From Saccoglossus kowalevskii (taxonomy: Eukaryota > Hemichordata > Enteropneusta > Harrimaniidae), in the NCBI RefSeq assembly GCF_000003605.2, contig NW_003106098.1:91266-122756 (forward strand): 31,491 nt of DNA, read 5' to 3'. The notes beneath the pieces are model-generated. The model was not told where the DNA came from and did no database searches. It saw nothing but the letters and a program-made list of their open reading frames with translations. Positions 9,191 to 20,583 of the stretch are shown here, piece by piece. Within the stretch, counting starts at the first letter, position 1. Each line of letters opens with the position of its first letter. Made by a program: the position numbers and the translations under genes.

Positions 9191-12174
9191 GTTTCATGTG
9201 CTCTAAGTTACAGAGCACATACCTAAGCGGCCGTCCCTCAGCAAATAATGAAGCCAAGGCATTTTGGATGTCCCTTTTTACGCAAACTGGGAAGTTCGAA
9301 TTACTAAACGAATTACCGGACGACGAAGCTTGAATATCCAAGAACCAAGATATACCAAAAATTATATCTCAAAAGTTTCAGTGAAAAACATAGTTCAGTG
9401 AAAAACACATTTTTGTAATTTTATGAAACATGAACTCAGGTTTCAAGGGATTTACATCCAAACCTCAATACAACAGTTTGTAGTATTTACATTATAAATA
9501 CGTAACATTATAATGGCAAATCCGGAATTCCGGTAGGAATTCGGTCTGAGTACAGAATATTTGGCAAGAATGCAATGATGTCAACTAGAGCGCCCCAACG
9601 ATCCTCTCATATATGATACCTTACAGTTTGATACTTACTATATAATTATTATTACCTGTACTAGAGTGAAGTAGCGTTCAGTGAGCTATGAAAGTAAATA
9701 CGGTGAAACTAGTGAACTCTACCTCCAGAAAAACGCCAGAGAAGCTAATGAATCCCATTTTAAAATAGGCATGACTCTCCTATATTTAATTAAAAAAATG
9801 AAGCAAATTGTGCCACTTATATAAAATATAAGTAAACTTGTTGGTCTAAGTAGTTAGTATTAGCTTAAACTAGTTTTCGCAAACGAGTTTTGTTTTCGAT
9901 ATTTAATGCTGGATTATAAATATGCAAGACATATAAAGGCCAGCCAGTACGTTTTTATCATAAATGTCATTACAATATGTGCTAAAAAAATCCCCCGTAG
10001 AGGTAAAAACAACAACAAAAGAGGTGGTGAATGACGGAAAAATGACTACTGTTCAATGGAAATCAATTATCAAATTAATTGTTGTTAATAGTACGATGAC
10101 AAGTATAATATTAAAACATGCCACCACAGTCATGCCACCATAGTATTGCCGTTTTATTTGAATCTCTAATTGACCTATTACATACCTACAATACATATAT
10201 ACGTATTTTTTATATGGAAATATCAAGCGATTTGTAACATTATAAACGATTAGTACTAATTTGAATATAAATTAGTCATTTAATGTCTTGTTTCTTTTTT
10301 TTTAATTCTAAATATTAATTGACAAATACACCTGCTTTGCAGTAGTTGTCAGACGTCGTCATGTTGGTCTAGGCTACCATGAAAGATGGACATGACGAAC
10401 TTCTTTCTCCCATGTCGACAATAATTTGAGCGACAATCCCTCTGGCCTAATGTTTTTTCAGTAAAATTATTTAAACAATGCTTTTGTGTTTGACCTGGGC
10501 GCGACTTGCACACTAATTACCGCCGGCGACTCTTCGTTAGATACGAAATATAACCCTTTTGGCGTAGCTGGTCGCCACGATCAACTGTGAAGTGCTCAAT
10601 CAGAGTCACATATATTGTGGTCGATGAATTCGGTTGAAGTGCCGACATCTATTGCCACAGTACTCTCCGCGACCTTTTTCCAAGTTTGTGAAGGTAGAGT
10701 TTGACGTCTGGCTTGTATTCTAGTTATTTGTCGGGTTACTGGATATGTTCATACACGCATGTATTCCATCGATCGTCTATGTGCAAAAAATGTTTTGCCA
10801 TTCTAAACATTGAACTATAGCGATCAGTGAAATAGAGAAATAATTAAAAATGATATAATGAATCGATGATTTGTAAATAACAGTTACTAAATGATAGCCG
10901 AGTGTAAATGAATTGACATCCTGTTCAAATGAGTGGACGAACGTTTCGACCAAGAGTTTCGACCGGGCGGAAGTAGAGTTCATAATAGACTATGTATTAA
11001 ATATTTCTGTGAACAACTGAATGTGATAATAATAATAATAATAGACGTGATAAAAAGGAACATAATGTAAGACACTTAAATACTTTTACTGTTACTTAAA
11101 TTAAAACAAAGTAAACAATATATACAATTAAAAAAAAAAACAATGGATATCTAGATGCCCATGTAAAATGGTACGTCACTCAATCATGATGTGTTTCGTC
11201 TCCTGGCCAAAAAATCACAATTTTCCCCTCCAGAATAAACCGAATATCTTTAAACAAACATATACTGCCAACACTAATTGTTATGAAATGACTGATATCA
11301 ACAGATATAACGATAAGTGTGAATTTCATAATGAAAGAAAATCATTATGCCCTCTTATATGCCATTACGTATATCACAGTATCTGTTGAAACTGGTAAAA
11401 CGTTGCTTATATGTTACCACCACTGTTTGCGTGATCTGAATGGAGATAGTTCTGTATGGCTTCACTAATGTCGGCAACATTACTTGTAACGCTAATTTCA
11501 AATACTGAAGATCGTTTATTTTACAGAAGAGAGCCACTGGCCGAAACGTCCGGCATTCGTTGAAATGTGGGTGAACGCATCGAATTGTGGGTGTATTGCA
11601 TGAATGTCGGCGTTTGAATAATAAAAATAATTGAGAGTTATCGTGATTGTTATAATTACGGCATCATATTAAAAAACGTGGTCGCAAAATATTGACAGCG
11701 AACTTATTACGCAAATCAAATTGCAAAATAAGTTCACAGAAGTTTGAAGTCAACACCAATCACAAAACAATTCAGAAACATTTAGACAGCGTAATTAAAG
11801 ACAATTGCCAACGTGCTGTGCAATTTCATGTTTGGCCGACGCATCGGTTTTTGCGTCACATCCTTTCAACTTCTTACATGACATAAATTACATGGCCTCT
11901 ACAAAACGTTATTCAGATTCTCAAAACATTTCAAACACTTGCCAGACGTTTCTCTCTCTTTAAAAGCTGGCGCGGTGAACATGGGCTGGCCGGAATCTAG
12001 TTCGTTAAATAATTGTTAGTACTGTGCCAGGTTTAATTGTTCGGCAATATTCTTTAAACCCAATTGTCTTTACTTAAAACATAAAAGGTATAATATGAAC
12101 ACACATGCATGCCCGACTGAAATATAGTCTGGAGAATTTATAGAAAACTACAATTTATTGCCACCAAAATATGT
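9191..12174. other. Long gene-free AT-rich stretch
   Basis: I find no coding region with a recognisable domain. Small features are a 14-bp near-perfect doublet (CATGCCACCACAGT then CATGCCACCATAGT, 10117-10144), an AATAAT microsatellite near 11027-11042, and a poly(A) run near 11130. Open frames of 60-80 codons at 9099-9341, 10777-10983, 11168-11389 and 11692-11886 have no family signature. Confidence 0.5.
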
Positions 12175-12239
12175 GGCTGGCTGTTACGGCTGGCTGTTAC
12201 GGCTGGCTGTTACGGCTGGCTGTTACGGCTGGCTGTTAG
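12175..12239 (+). repeat. 13-bp minisatellite, five units
   Basis: The unit GGCTGGCTGTTAC is repeated five times head to tail with no gaps. The first four copies are identical and the last ends in G instead of C. Near-perfect identity suggests recent expansion by slippage. Confidence 0.97.
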
Positions 12240-12824
12240 GGTAAACTCCATACAGAGTGTTGTCCCCCTGACAACAACGACGATACATATGAATGTTTCA
12301 GCAATTATTTAAAAACTAATCTATGAACAATTTATAAATTTGAATATATTATTATTTATATATTTATTTATCATTTTAATGCAATTCCGGATTCCGGATT
12401 CCGGCCGGAATTCACGCAATTCTGCTTTTTGGGGTTTGCCATTACAATCATCTGAATGTTAGAATACATTAACGGTTATTATTAGAAAATATTATCTGCT
12501 TTTGTACACGTGTTGCAATTTATCCCGATTTAATGCAATTCGTGTAATAACCGTTATTTTACTAGTTGACGGCTATAAAACATGGTGAGGTCTTTGTAAT
12601 TGGCGGATACATCGTCATTACTCAGTGATGTAGCCCTTTGATAAAGGCGATACAAGTTGGTTCAGAATCTACTACTTACCACTTCATTTCATTCATAACA
12701 GAACTGTCATGAAACAACACTAAATATTTGTTATTTAAAGTGTATAACTTTACTTATATTTTTCAGTGACATCAAACAAATCAGGCCCTACATAACAAAT
12801 AAAGACGTTCCATCCAGATCGGAC

Positions 12825-12839
12825 GGCGCCCTCTCGTGC
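12825..12839 (-). promoter_or_regulatory. CTCF-like motif
   Basis: On the minus strand the site reads GCACGAGAGGGCGCC, close to the conserved bilaterian CTCF core (CCAC-AG-GGGCGC type). It is a motif match by eye only; similar sequences also occur by chance and in repeats. Confidence 0.3.
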
Positions 12840-13140
12840 AACCCTCCCCCCTGTTGAAACCGAAATTGTCATTTAACTGTAAGGCCATCGCTGAATGGCT
12901 GCTGAATTGGAATGACAATTTTTGGGTCTATTTATTTAGTTTCATGCCGTTTTCAAGATGGTGACTGCCCTATGTTCCGAACTCCCTATGTTCCCAAATC
13001 CCTATATACAGAAATCCAATGTTAATGATTCCTGTATTGAGTGTTCCGACACTCAAGGCAGCGGGAGATATAACGAACGAACGTTGCAAATTTCTCGTGA
13101 ATAAGCGTCATTACACGTTACAAAATTGCGGGCCCCCATA

Positions 13141-13170
13141 AGGGGTGGACCATTTGATATCCTGGGGGCA
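13141..13170 (+). repeat. Dispersed repeat motif, copy 1
   Basis: The core GGACCATTTGATATC is flanked by AGGGG and TGGGGG. An inverted copy sits at 23749-23781, with 26 of 28 core bases identical. This suggests the same interspersed repeat family inserted twice in opposite orientation. Confidence 0.6.
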
Positions 13171-14264
13171 GGACGATTTTGTGAGAAACAAAATTTCTAT
13201 GACGATGCTTGAAAAAAAATCCTACACTATATGCATGTAAACAAAATCTGAAACTTTCAGACCCCTTGAGAAAAAAAATCAAGACAAGACAGGATAAAAA
13301 AAATGTAATCAAGTGATTGAGATATGGCAAAATTATTTCCTAATATGGTAGGGTGCACATACCCTGTACAAAGTGCAAATTATCGCATGGCAAAACGCCA
13401 TATGTTACGCTGTTAGATGTATAATAATATTATGTATCTTATTCTAATATAAATGAACATGTATTTGCTATCTGTATATTTTGAAATAATATAGATTAAT
13501 AAAGTGTTCGCTTCATACATTCTATGACTGCACATTCTACAGAACTGAACCAGTTGAACACATGCAGACAGTAGGTCTGTCAATCTAACAGAACCAGAGT
13601 TGTTTGCTAAGCAGCCATCAATGTTGCCAATTGGCTGGTCCAGTACTTCTGCTGTCAAATACTATTTATGATATTCTCATGAATTTCTTGCTTTGAGTAA
13701 ATTAAAACTGTATATGTTTGGCATTCTCTGTTCCAATACATTAAAGTTTGGGAAAATTGATTTGTTATCATTTTCTAATTTGCATGTGAATGATTGACAC
13801 TGCTTAATACTATAGTTTGACTTAATAAGTGTGGTTTAATGCCCATATGGTAAACTTTAACACAAAGCCTAACATGGCTAGTCAGATGAACATACAGCAG
13901 TCATTTTGCGTATGCTATCAAAATTCTGAGAAAGATTGTTTGTAGTCAGAATTTACACAAGGCTATCAATAGTCTGACTACTCTCCGTGGTGATCTATAG
14001 CAGTTTGTACGATTGTTTCTGACTGCCTGAAATTAGAAAGATATTCTGTGACTATTTTTGTGGGTGTGTGCACCTACATGTATGTACACAATTACACCAA
14101 TCATTGAAATCCTGTAGGCATGCTGCAAGTCACACCTTTCTTTTATAACAAACAATAAATAACAAACAACATGAACTAGAGATAAATAACAGACTATTGA
14201 TCTGAAAGTTTCTGGCCAAAAGAAACAATCTTCAAGCAAACAGTGATTTCTCAAAGAGCTTAAA

Positions 14265-14470
14265 TGGCCATTTCAGTTTATATCTGCACCCCCTCTATGT
14301 TTACCTCATACAGGGTATAATTTACACAGTGTTGCAGTCGCTATTCGCCATAGGAAGATGTCAATTCAAAACTATACTCTCTAGTTATGGATGTTTTCCT
14401 CATCACAGTATTGAAAATTCAATCTCATCAACAGCAGGGGGAGGGGTGAAGATATAAACTGCAATGACCC
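14265..14470. mobile_element. ~205-bp MITE-like element with inverted ends
   Basis: The left end contains CAGTTTATATCTGCACCCCC and the right end is its imperfect reverse complement (GAGGGGTGAAGATATAAACTG). Matching continues outward as GGCCATT/AATGACC. No coding capacity. I could not identify a clear target-site duplication, so exact borders are approximate. Confidence 0.6.
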
Positions 14471-14670
14471 AATATATCATACCCAACTACAGTAATAGCT
14501 GTAATGAATGATGTACAGTATTTTCACAAGTCCATACAAATTTTAAGATACCCTTGGAATCATGCATTACCGTATTATCTTCCATGATGCAATGCATATG
14601 ATTTGAGGAAAGCAATAGCTTTACAGCCTTCTCAGAAGTTATGCCATTGATATGGTCAGTAAACAATACA

Positions 14671-14685
14671 TTTATTGATTTTATT
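14671..14685 (-). promoter_or_regulatory. Poly(A) signals downstream of the HECT gene
   Basis: Two AATAAA hexamers on the minus strand (complements of 14671-14676 and 14680-14685) lie about 125-140 bp beyond the HECT stop codon at 14810-14812. This is the position expected of a cleavage and polyadenylation signal for that gene. Confidence 0.55.
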
Positions 14686-14809
14686 CACCTTTTCAGGTTT
14701 GAGAACGAGCTGTATTTAGCGTTAGTGTTTTTAAATCATATGCCCTGATGGTGGTACTCTCATCAACAAATTATACGATCAAAATGCAAAATAACATAAA
14801 TTGTAACAA

Positions 14810-15036
14810 CTAATAACGACCAAATCCTGTTTCCTGAAATGACACTGCTGTGTCAAATGCTCTTTTGAATTCTTCATAGAACATATGACTAACTGGCAAA
14901 ATAACTTCTTCGATACAAACACATGGATCTGGCAATTTCATACATTCAACAATAGCAAACTTGATGGATAACTTAAATGGAACTGTTGTCGTGCCTGTTA
15001 TAAACTGCATCACTTCTGTAATGCTTGGATTTGAAT
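14810..15036 (-). other. HECT exon C (C-lobe with catalytic-type Cys)
   Basis: The acceptor ACTTTTTCAG ends at 15037; an alternative acceptor about 13 bases further in (CCAAG) would fit the phase of exon B better. The peptide carries the C-lobe hallmarks: a Thr-Gly-Pro-containing core, the LP...C.....LP catalytic loop, and the FGRY terminus before TAG at 14812-14810. Aligned by eye, the second Cys of PCVC occupies the active-site position. Confidence 0.75.
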
Positions 15037-15291
15037 CTGAAAAAGTTAATAATTAACGATGTTTGTGTGTTACTGCATAAAATTAATAACTAAGTACTTG
15101 GTGAAATATGAATGCTAACATGCTGAAAACAAAGTGGACTGTAACTGGTAAAATACTCAGCAAATTGAACCTGTTGATATTCTTAATTGTATACATCACA
15201 TGATTTGATAGAGGAATTTGACATATATTATTTGTGCAGAAAGTAACAGGTGTAGAATAATTTGGTAATTTTCCTAAAGATATCAACCCAC

Positions 15292-15669
15292 CTATATTTT
15301 TCTTTCATGTATTGATGAAAGAATGAAAGAGCAGTTTTCTTATTCTCAGCAGAACCATCCTCACCATCCTTAATTTGTATTTTACTTTTTTAACACTTCA
15401 TACTTTATGGCCTTTTTGGAAGGGAATACCAATGAAGCCTGCACTGGTTGATTTGTGATTATACGCAGAAGGCCAAGTGAATCCAAACCTCCTCGTATTT
15501 GGTTCATATGTATTTTTCTGCTAATGAGTACATGATGCTGCATAATTTCAAAGACCAATATACCTTTATTAGCCTCAGTAAGGTCATAATATGATGCCTC
15601 AGAGAATGATAGCATGTCACACATTTCAGAACCAAGTTTTTCTAGTGTCTCTCCACTTGAATCAAGTAC
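15292..15669 (-). other. HECT exon B (middle lobe)
   Basis: The acceptor CCAATACAG precedes base 15669. The peptide runs from VLDSSGETLEKL through MQHHVLISRKIHMNQIRGGL, which matches the long helix of HECT C-terminal sections, to SLVFPSKKAIKYEVLK. A run of six A (complement of 15386-15391) puts the frame out by one base. With one A fewer it would continue into IKDGEDGSAENKK and HQYMKEKY. The exon ends at the donor ATAG|GTGGGT (15292). Confidence 0.7.
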
Positions 15670-16129
15670 CTGTATTGGTATAAAGATACATTTGTTGCAA
15701 TTCCTATCTATTTCAAGAGGAAACACCGTGAAATTGTAGTGCAGAAAGAGCACAATTTACAATGTTTACAAAGATGAGTTGTACTTGTACATATCATAAT
15801 AACTCTAAAACATGGCATATAATGGTGCATACAATCAATTTGTCATACAACAATACTAGTCTACTGTCAGATGACATGACAGTGGTAATCCCTTTATTTT
15901 TTTAGATGACATGACTATTACTATTTCAGGATGAAACAAGTCAAACAATGAAGTAGCTGCTATGAGTATATATGTACAATGTATTGGTAATAAGGTTGAA
16001 TCAACAAGGTATTTCTAATATGCCAGTCTGTAAATCTTGCATGTGCATATATTCCTTAAACATGTTTCATTTAACAAATTAGTACATGTTTGTCAAGTAT
16101 GTATAATATGTAAGTTTATATATACACAC

Positions 16130-16619
16130 CTTCTGTAGAGTGATTCTGAGATCAAAATCAGCAACATCTTGAAGTTGACATGGCTGCCTGCTGAGGTGAT
16201 ATCTGTTGCAATGTACTCAACTACTGGTTTAGCTAAACCACTGAATCCAAGACCAAAGTGTAGCATAGAATAAGCAACAATTTTGCCAAAAAGTTCAAAC
16301 AATTCCTGACTGATAATGAACTGCTTGGTAACTGGTAGCAAGTGTTTTTCTTTACACTCAAACAATATCACTTCACTGTTAGATTTCATTACATCAAATG
16401 CCATATGAAAGAATTACAAGGTTCTTTATGACCAGCAGATATAAACACAGCACTAGGATGAGTATAGAAGTTGAGGTTGTTCTTATACATGCCTACTAAC
16501 TGTCGAAAAGGAGCTTTTCTCCCTCGGTTATAGTAAAGGATTGTTTGTCGACTGTCTACATCAACTTTACTTTTTCTCCACTGCTCAATAGATTCAATAT
16601 ACAGTATAGATAAAATTAA
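16130..16619 (-). other. HECT exon A (N-lobe)
   Basis: The frame opens just after a stop at about 16620 and contains IESIEQWRKSK, NRGRKAPFRQL and HKEPCNSFIWHLM. It shifts by one base near 16391 into the frame with FECKEKHLLPV, and again near 16202 into a frame with LQDVADFDLRITLQK. The donor AAG|GTGTGT falls after 16130. The upstream acceptor is not clear: the true exon start may be anywhere between about 16560 and 16619. Confidence 0.65.
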
Positions 16620-17285
16620 TTACTTAACTTTGGGGTTATTTTTCACAAATGTAAAAGTGAGCATGATTCTCCAAAATGTACTTTACGTAATTTTGTCACT
16701 GAGAATTTATGGCCATTCAATCATGCAGTTGTACAAACTGCTAGAAGCAGCACTTCTTTTTTTAACAAAAATGCAGTTGGACTGCTACAAAAAATCCTCT
16801 GGTCAAGTGAACAACAAGTAAGTCGTTTGAATCAGAGAGAGTACGTGTTGTTGTTTAGTAGTGTCCAAAGGATTTCATACCTGAAAGCATGTAGAAATTG
16901 CTGTCGTTTGCATAAGTATTGATTATTTGTTTAATCTTCAAATTGTTCTATGTACAAAATATGTTTCACTAGTAATAAATGATCTTCTATGCAAACACAT
17001 CAGTTCAAAGATTTAATCCAAATATGTGAACTGCATTTTAACACAAACATGGAAAGTGAACCAGACCGTTTGTTCCCATAAAATATTTAATACAAACAAC
17101 CTGACACGTAGTTGTACACTTACTTGTACACGTACACGTGAATCAAGTCCAGAGTGAAATGGTTGGTGACTTTGAACATTTGTTGAAACATTTTGATCCC
17201 CAACTGTTACTAACACACAAGCAAAATAAAACCAGAGATTCTCACCCTTGTCTGTTGTAACAATTAAGTACTTCAAATGAAACAT
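16620..17285. other. No gene recognised upstream of the HECT exons
   Basis: This is where further minus-strand exons of the HECT gene would be expected. The 90-codon open frame at 17013-17285 (minus) starts MFHLKYLIV and has no family signature. I cannot tell whether it is an exon. Confidence 0.4.
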
Positions 17286-17324
17286 TTATTTTTTCAGTAT
17301 GATAAACAAAACATGTATAAAGTA

Positions 17325-17720
17325 TGTGCCGAATTTGAATAGAAATTGAAAAAGCATGTCCAAGACACCACATTAAAAAAAACAAGATGCCTGGCAGCGG
17401 GCCATCTTTGATTCAATTGCGGAAGAAATTGTCATGGACATGTATCCTAACATCTATAATCTATGTACCAAGTTTGAATGAAAACTGATAAAGCATGTCC
17501 GAAATACAACATTTTCAAAAAAACAAGATGGCTGCCAGTCGGCCATTTTGAATCGAATCGATAAACCATTGCATGTGCATATGTCCCACATAAAGTACTA
17601 GGTACATGCAAAGAATGAGCGGAATCGGTAAAAAGGATTCTGAAATATGACTCCGGACGCACGGACGGACGCACAGACGGAGACCGAATTATAAGTCCCC
17701 GTTTTCGGACTTTGCAGTAT
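17325..17720 (+). repeat. Composite interspersed repeat with two ~95-bp subunits and a GGACG-rich tail
   Basis: Subunit 1 (about 17325-17420) and subunit 2 (about 17464-17560) share the order: a TTTGAAT segment, AAAGCATGTCC, an A-rich run, ACAAGATG and GCCAG.CGG.CCAT. The period is about 139 bp. The element ends in a GGACGCACGGACGGACGCACAGACGG stretch near 17654-17680, a tail type seen in interspersed repeats of marine invertebrates. Related motifs recur at 18890-18915. Confidence 0.6.
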
Positions 17721-18419
17721 ACCATATGTCCCATTTCTGTTCAATAGTAACTTTTTTATTCATTAGTTCTTACATGAATAGACAAACTCTATAATAGGTA
17801 TTTTTACAATATTTTAGCAGCACTTTTTTTAGTCTAAATTGTCTCCAGCAGTCCGAACAAGTCACTGTAAATAACACTGCAGACTCCAAATAGGAAGAAT
17901 GGCTGTTATTATATATTGTAATGTTTTACTTCCAAGCTTGGAGTGCACTCTGAAGTATTTAGTTGTGGGGCGGTTCAATTTTTGCCAAGTACGTGTTTTC
18001 GTAAGTCGTGGGAGATAGGGAATGGGTGGCTGTTGATTTAACTTGGGAAATGGAGATATTTTCACCAAATTAACAAATTATGAATCTCGAAGTTTTGAAG
18101 AAATAGAAAATATGCAAAAATTAAAAAAAAAATAAACACTTGCATATGGTGCCATGAAATCAATAAGTCATCACAGATGACATAACCCCCACAAGTCACA
18201 TAGATTTGTTTTGAAGTAAATAAATTGATGTGACCCTTATATGTTAACTGGGATACGTTAATTCCTTTTATCAGTGTCAAAGGTTTTGGGGAAGGGAAAC
18301 CACATGAAAGTAAATCAAATCATCTTCTGAGATTCTGGTCTGAGATTACCACATGGTAAAACACTTGAAGTAGAAACAAATGTAGCAAGTCATCTGAAGA
18401 TGACATTTTTTGGCTATAA

Positions 18420-18920
18420 GTTATGAAGTTTTTATTTGAACCAAGTATCACGAAAATCGGGTAAGAAAATTAATTAAGTTGACAATCAAGAGTACATCCG
18501 TCATAGGTAAACATCAAGTATGTATCTACCAAATTTGCTAACTAATAGTTCACAAGATATTAAAAAAAATAATTAAATATGCAAATGATCTCATTAATTA
18601 AGTTCAAACTCAATATTAACAAAGCACATACTGTATAATAATATATCAAGAAAGTCCATACAAAGTTTGGCCTTATTTGGACTATTAGTTTACATGATAT
18701 TAACAAAAATGCAAAATTAATTAAATATGCAAATGAGCTTGTTAATTGATCGCTTCAAAAAAATAAAACCACATGCATCTGTACCAGTGGTCACTCTGTG
18801 TTTGTATAAGTCTCAACAAAATCAGAACAGCCATCTCCGAGTAATGACGACGAACACACCAGGACTGAATTTTGACATTCAAATGGGCCGACAGTCGGCC
18901 ATATTTGATGGAATCAGATA
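18420..18920 (+). repeat. AT-rich composite repeat with TTAAATATGCAAATGA subunits
   Basis: Two subunits with a period of about 147 bp each end in TTAAATATGCAAATGA (around 18573-18588 and 18721-18736). The segment then reaches CAGTCGGCCATATTTGA at 18892-18908, a motif shared with the repeat at 17536. It is probably a second, more diverged member of the same composite family. Confidence 0.5.
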
Positions 18921-19035
18921 ACGAAATAGGGAACACAAAAATGAATAAAATTATATGCAAATAGTTTGCTAATAAAAGGTGGTGGTCTTTAAATGACAAA
19001 TAAACATACTTGTTTTGTTGATATAGTATTATCAC

Positions 19036-19470
19036 CTCAGGGGAGTTGTCGAAGTAGGCAGGAAGTTATGGAAGTTGATGTGGACCTGTTCCTACTTACT
19101 AACTTACTTCGTTGCCAACTCAGGGAAGTTGTCTGAGTGGGTAGGGGCATGTTCCAACTTACTGAATTACCAACTTAGAGAAGTAAGTAAGCTGGAACAG
19201 ACCCCTAGCGACTTAGACAACTTCCCTAAGTTGGTAGGGGTCTGTTCCAACTTACTAACTTACCAACTCAGGGAAGTTGTGTAAGTATATAGGGAGGGGC
19301 TTGTTCCAACTTACTAACTTACTTAGTTACCAACCTAGGGAAGTTGTCTGAGTAGGTAGGGGTCTGTTCCAACTTAACTTACCAACTCAGAGAAGTTGTC
19401 TAAGTAGGTAGGGGCATGTTTCAACTTACTAACTTACTTTGTTGCCCACTTAGGGAGGTAGGTAGTTGAC
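19036..19470 (+). repeat. ~60-75-bp minisatellite with an inverted unit
   Basis: Imperfect units repeat the order CAACTCAGGGAAGTTGT, CTGAGTRGGTAGGGG, CTGTTCCAACTTACTAACTTAC. About six copies are visible. One unit near 19180-19207 is in the opposite orientation to the rest. Short open frames here are artefacts of the repeat. Confidence 0.9.
19183..19259. repeat. Hairpin created by the inverted minisatellite unit
   Basis: The left arm is 19183-19207 and the right arm 19235-19259. They are reverse complements at 23 of 25 positions, with a 27-base loop between them. The arms contain GGAACAGACCCCTA and TAGGGGTCTGTTCC. Confidence 0.9.
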
Positions 19471-19639
19471 TGTTATAAAATACTGTAGTTAGGTTTTCAT
19501 AGAATATGTATAGACCTACTAACTTGTAAGTTGGTTTACTTGCATATATCATACAAATATCATACATGGACTGTACATGGACTGGGCACCCAACTTGCAG
19601 ATATCAGTGACAACAAAACACTCAGATTCGCAAAGTGAA

Positions 19640-19830
19640 GTGAACATGTTTTATAGTCTAGGCGATTGGTGCAAAATACAGCTTGAATTGCTCAGTAAAT
19701 GATAAAAGCATGAAACTTGGCACAATTATACTTGATCCTATATTGAATATTTTCAAAGATGGAGCCCATAGATACATCATGTTTCTTAGGAACGGTTGCA
19801 AAGGAAACCGATTGATCCTAGCAACGAGCG
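19640..19830 (+). repeat. Likely interspersed-repeat segment
   Basis: The motif AGTCTAGGCGATTGGTGCAA followed by CATGAAACTTGGCACAATT resembles non-coding interspersed repeats. It marks the point where homology of the neighbouring minus-strand protein relic stops. The assignment rests on general resemblance only. Confidence 0.3.
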
Positions 19831-20583
19831 GGGCAGGATACCCCAGACGTAATTGTCCATATGAAGAAAGGGATGGTGGAAATTGATTTTCATGGCTGAC
19901 GAAATTGTCCAAATAACCATCTCTTGTATGGCATGCAACATACAGTCTTGCAAAAAGGGATGATTCACTTTTGAGAAGATTGACATGTGTCCCTGCTTTC
20001 TTTGACTAGTGTGCTTGCTCGTTGAACATTACTACTTTGTTCCTGGTGATGGTTGAGGTTTTTGGTTTGATGTTAGCCCGGAGACGCTCGTCTACAAATG
20101 TTCCATACTGTTCTTGACCCTTTGATTGTATTGTAGTGAGGCACTTGATTGACTGCTTGACCATGATGTCCTTTGAATGCAGTCTCAGAAGATCTTGGCT
20201 TTCTTCTTCAAACGGACTCCCCATGCCCTCAATTACTCTGACCAGTGTATCGACCTGTGTAGCAAAATGCTTCTGGGTAGCATCAGTTTTGCTCATGGTG
20301 GTTTCTCTGGCTGGGACTCTCTCGTTTCCCTACCATGGATGACTCCAATTCAGATATGACACGGACAAGTTCTGGCCCTGCTACTGCCCATCGTAAAAGA
20401 GCATCGGCATCCTGTGTCAGTCCAAAGACTCCCCTTCAGCCTTCATCACACCATTATTTTGCTCATGGCCATGATCAATTGCGATGAGGGAGAATTTTAT
20501 CAAGGACTTGACCATGACGAACTTGCCGTGCCGAAATTCTCGGGCAACATCAGAATGGGTGTCGTCCAGGCTACACATATCTT

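Larger units (their letters stand above)
12240..14264. other. Intergenic sequence without a recognised gene
   Basis: It includes a small GGATTCC/CCGGAATTC-rich cluster near 12385-12412 and a patch near 13130-13330 that shares a motif with 23749-23781. The minus-strand open frame at 13413-13658 (81 codons) shows no domain. Exons of unknown genes cannot be excluded. Confidence 0.4.
14810..16619 (-). pseudogene. HECT-domain E3 ubiquitin ligase (G2E3-like), C-terminal exons, frameshifted
   Basis: Three minus-strand exons together cover much of a HECT domain, which takes ubiquitin from an E2 onto its own Cys and passes it to substrates. Exon A (16619-16130) has the N-lobe pattern, including FECKEKHLLPV and MLHFGLGFSGL. 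Exon B (15669-15292) has the middle lobe. Exon C (15036-14810) has the C-lobe: FITGTTTVP, then LPDPCVCIEEVILP with the Cys at the catalytic position, and FKRAFDTAVSFQETGFG before the stop. The closest pattern I know is the G2E3-like group in animals. Single-base frameshifts are needed near 16391, 16202 and 15388. The splice sites and poly(A) signals look intact, so this may be a recent pseudogene or a gene with sequence errors. N-terminal exons are not found. Confidence 0.75.

Noticed and set aside
17013-17285. 90-codon minus-strand open frame upstream of the HECT exons
   Set aside because: No domain, and no convincing acceptor or donor at its borders; cannot be linked to the HECT gene.
19075-19284. 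69-codon plus-strand open frame
   Set aside because: It is a translation of the minisatellite units, not a gene.
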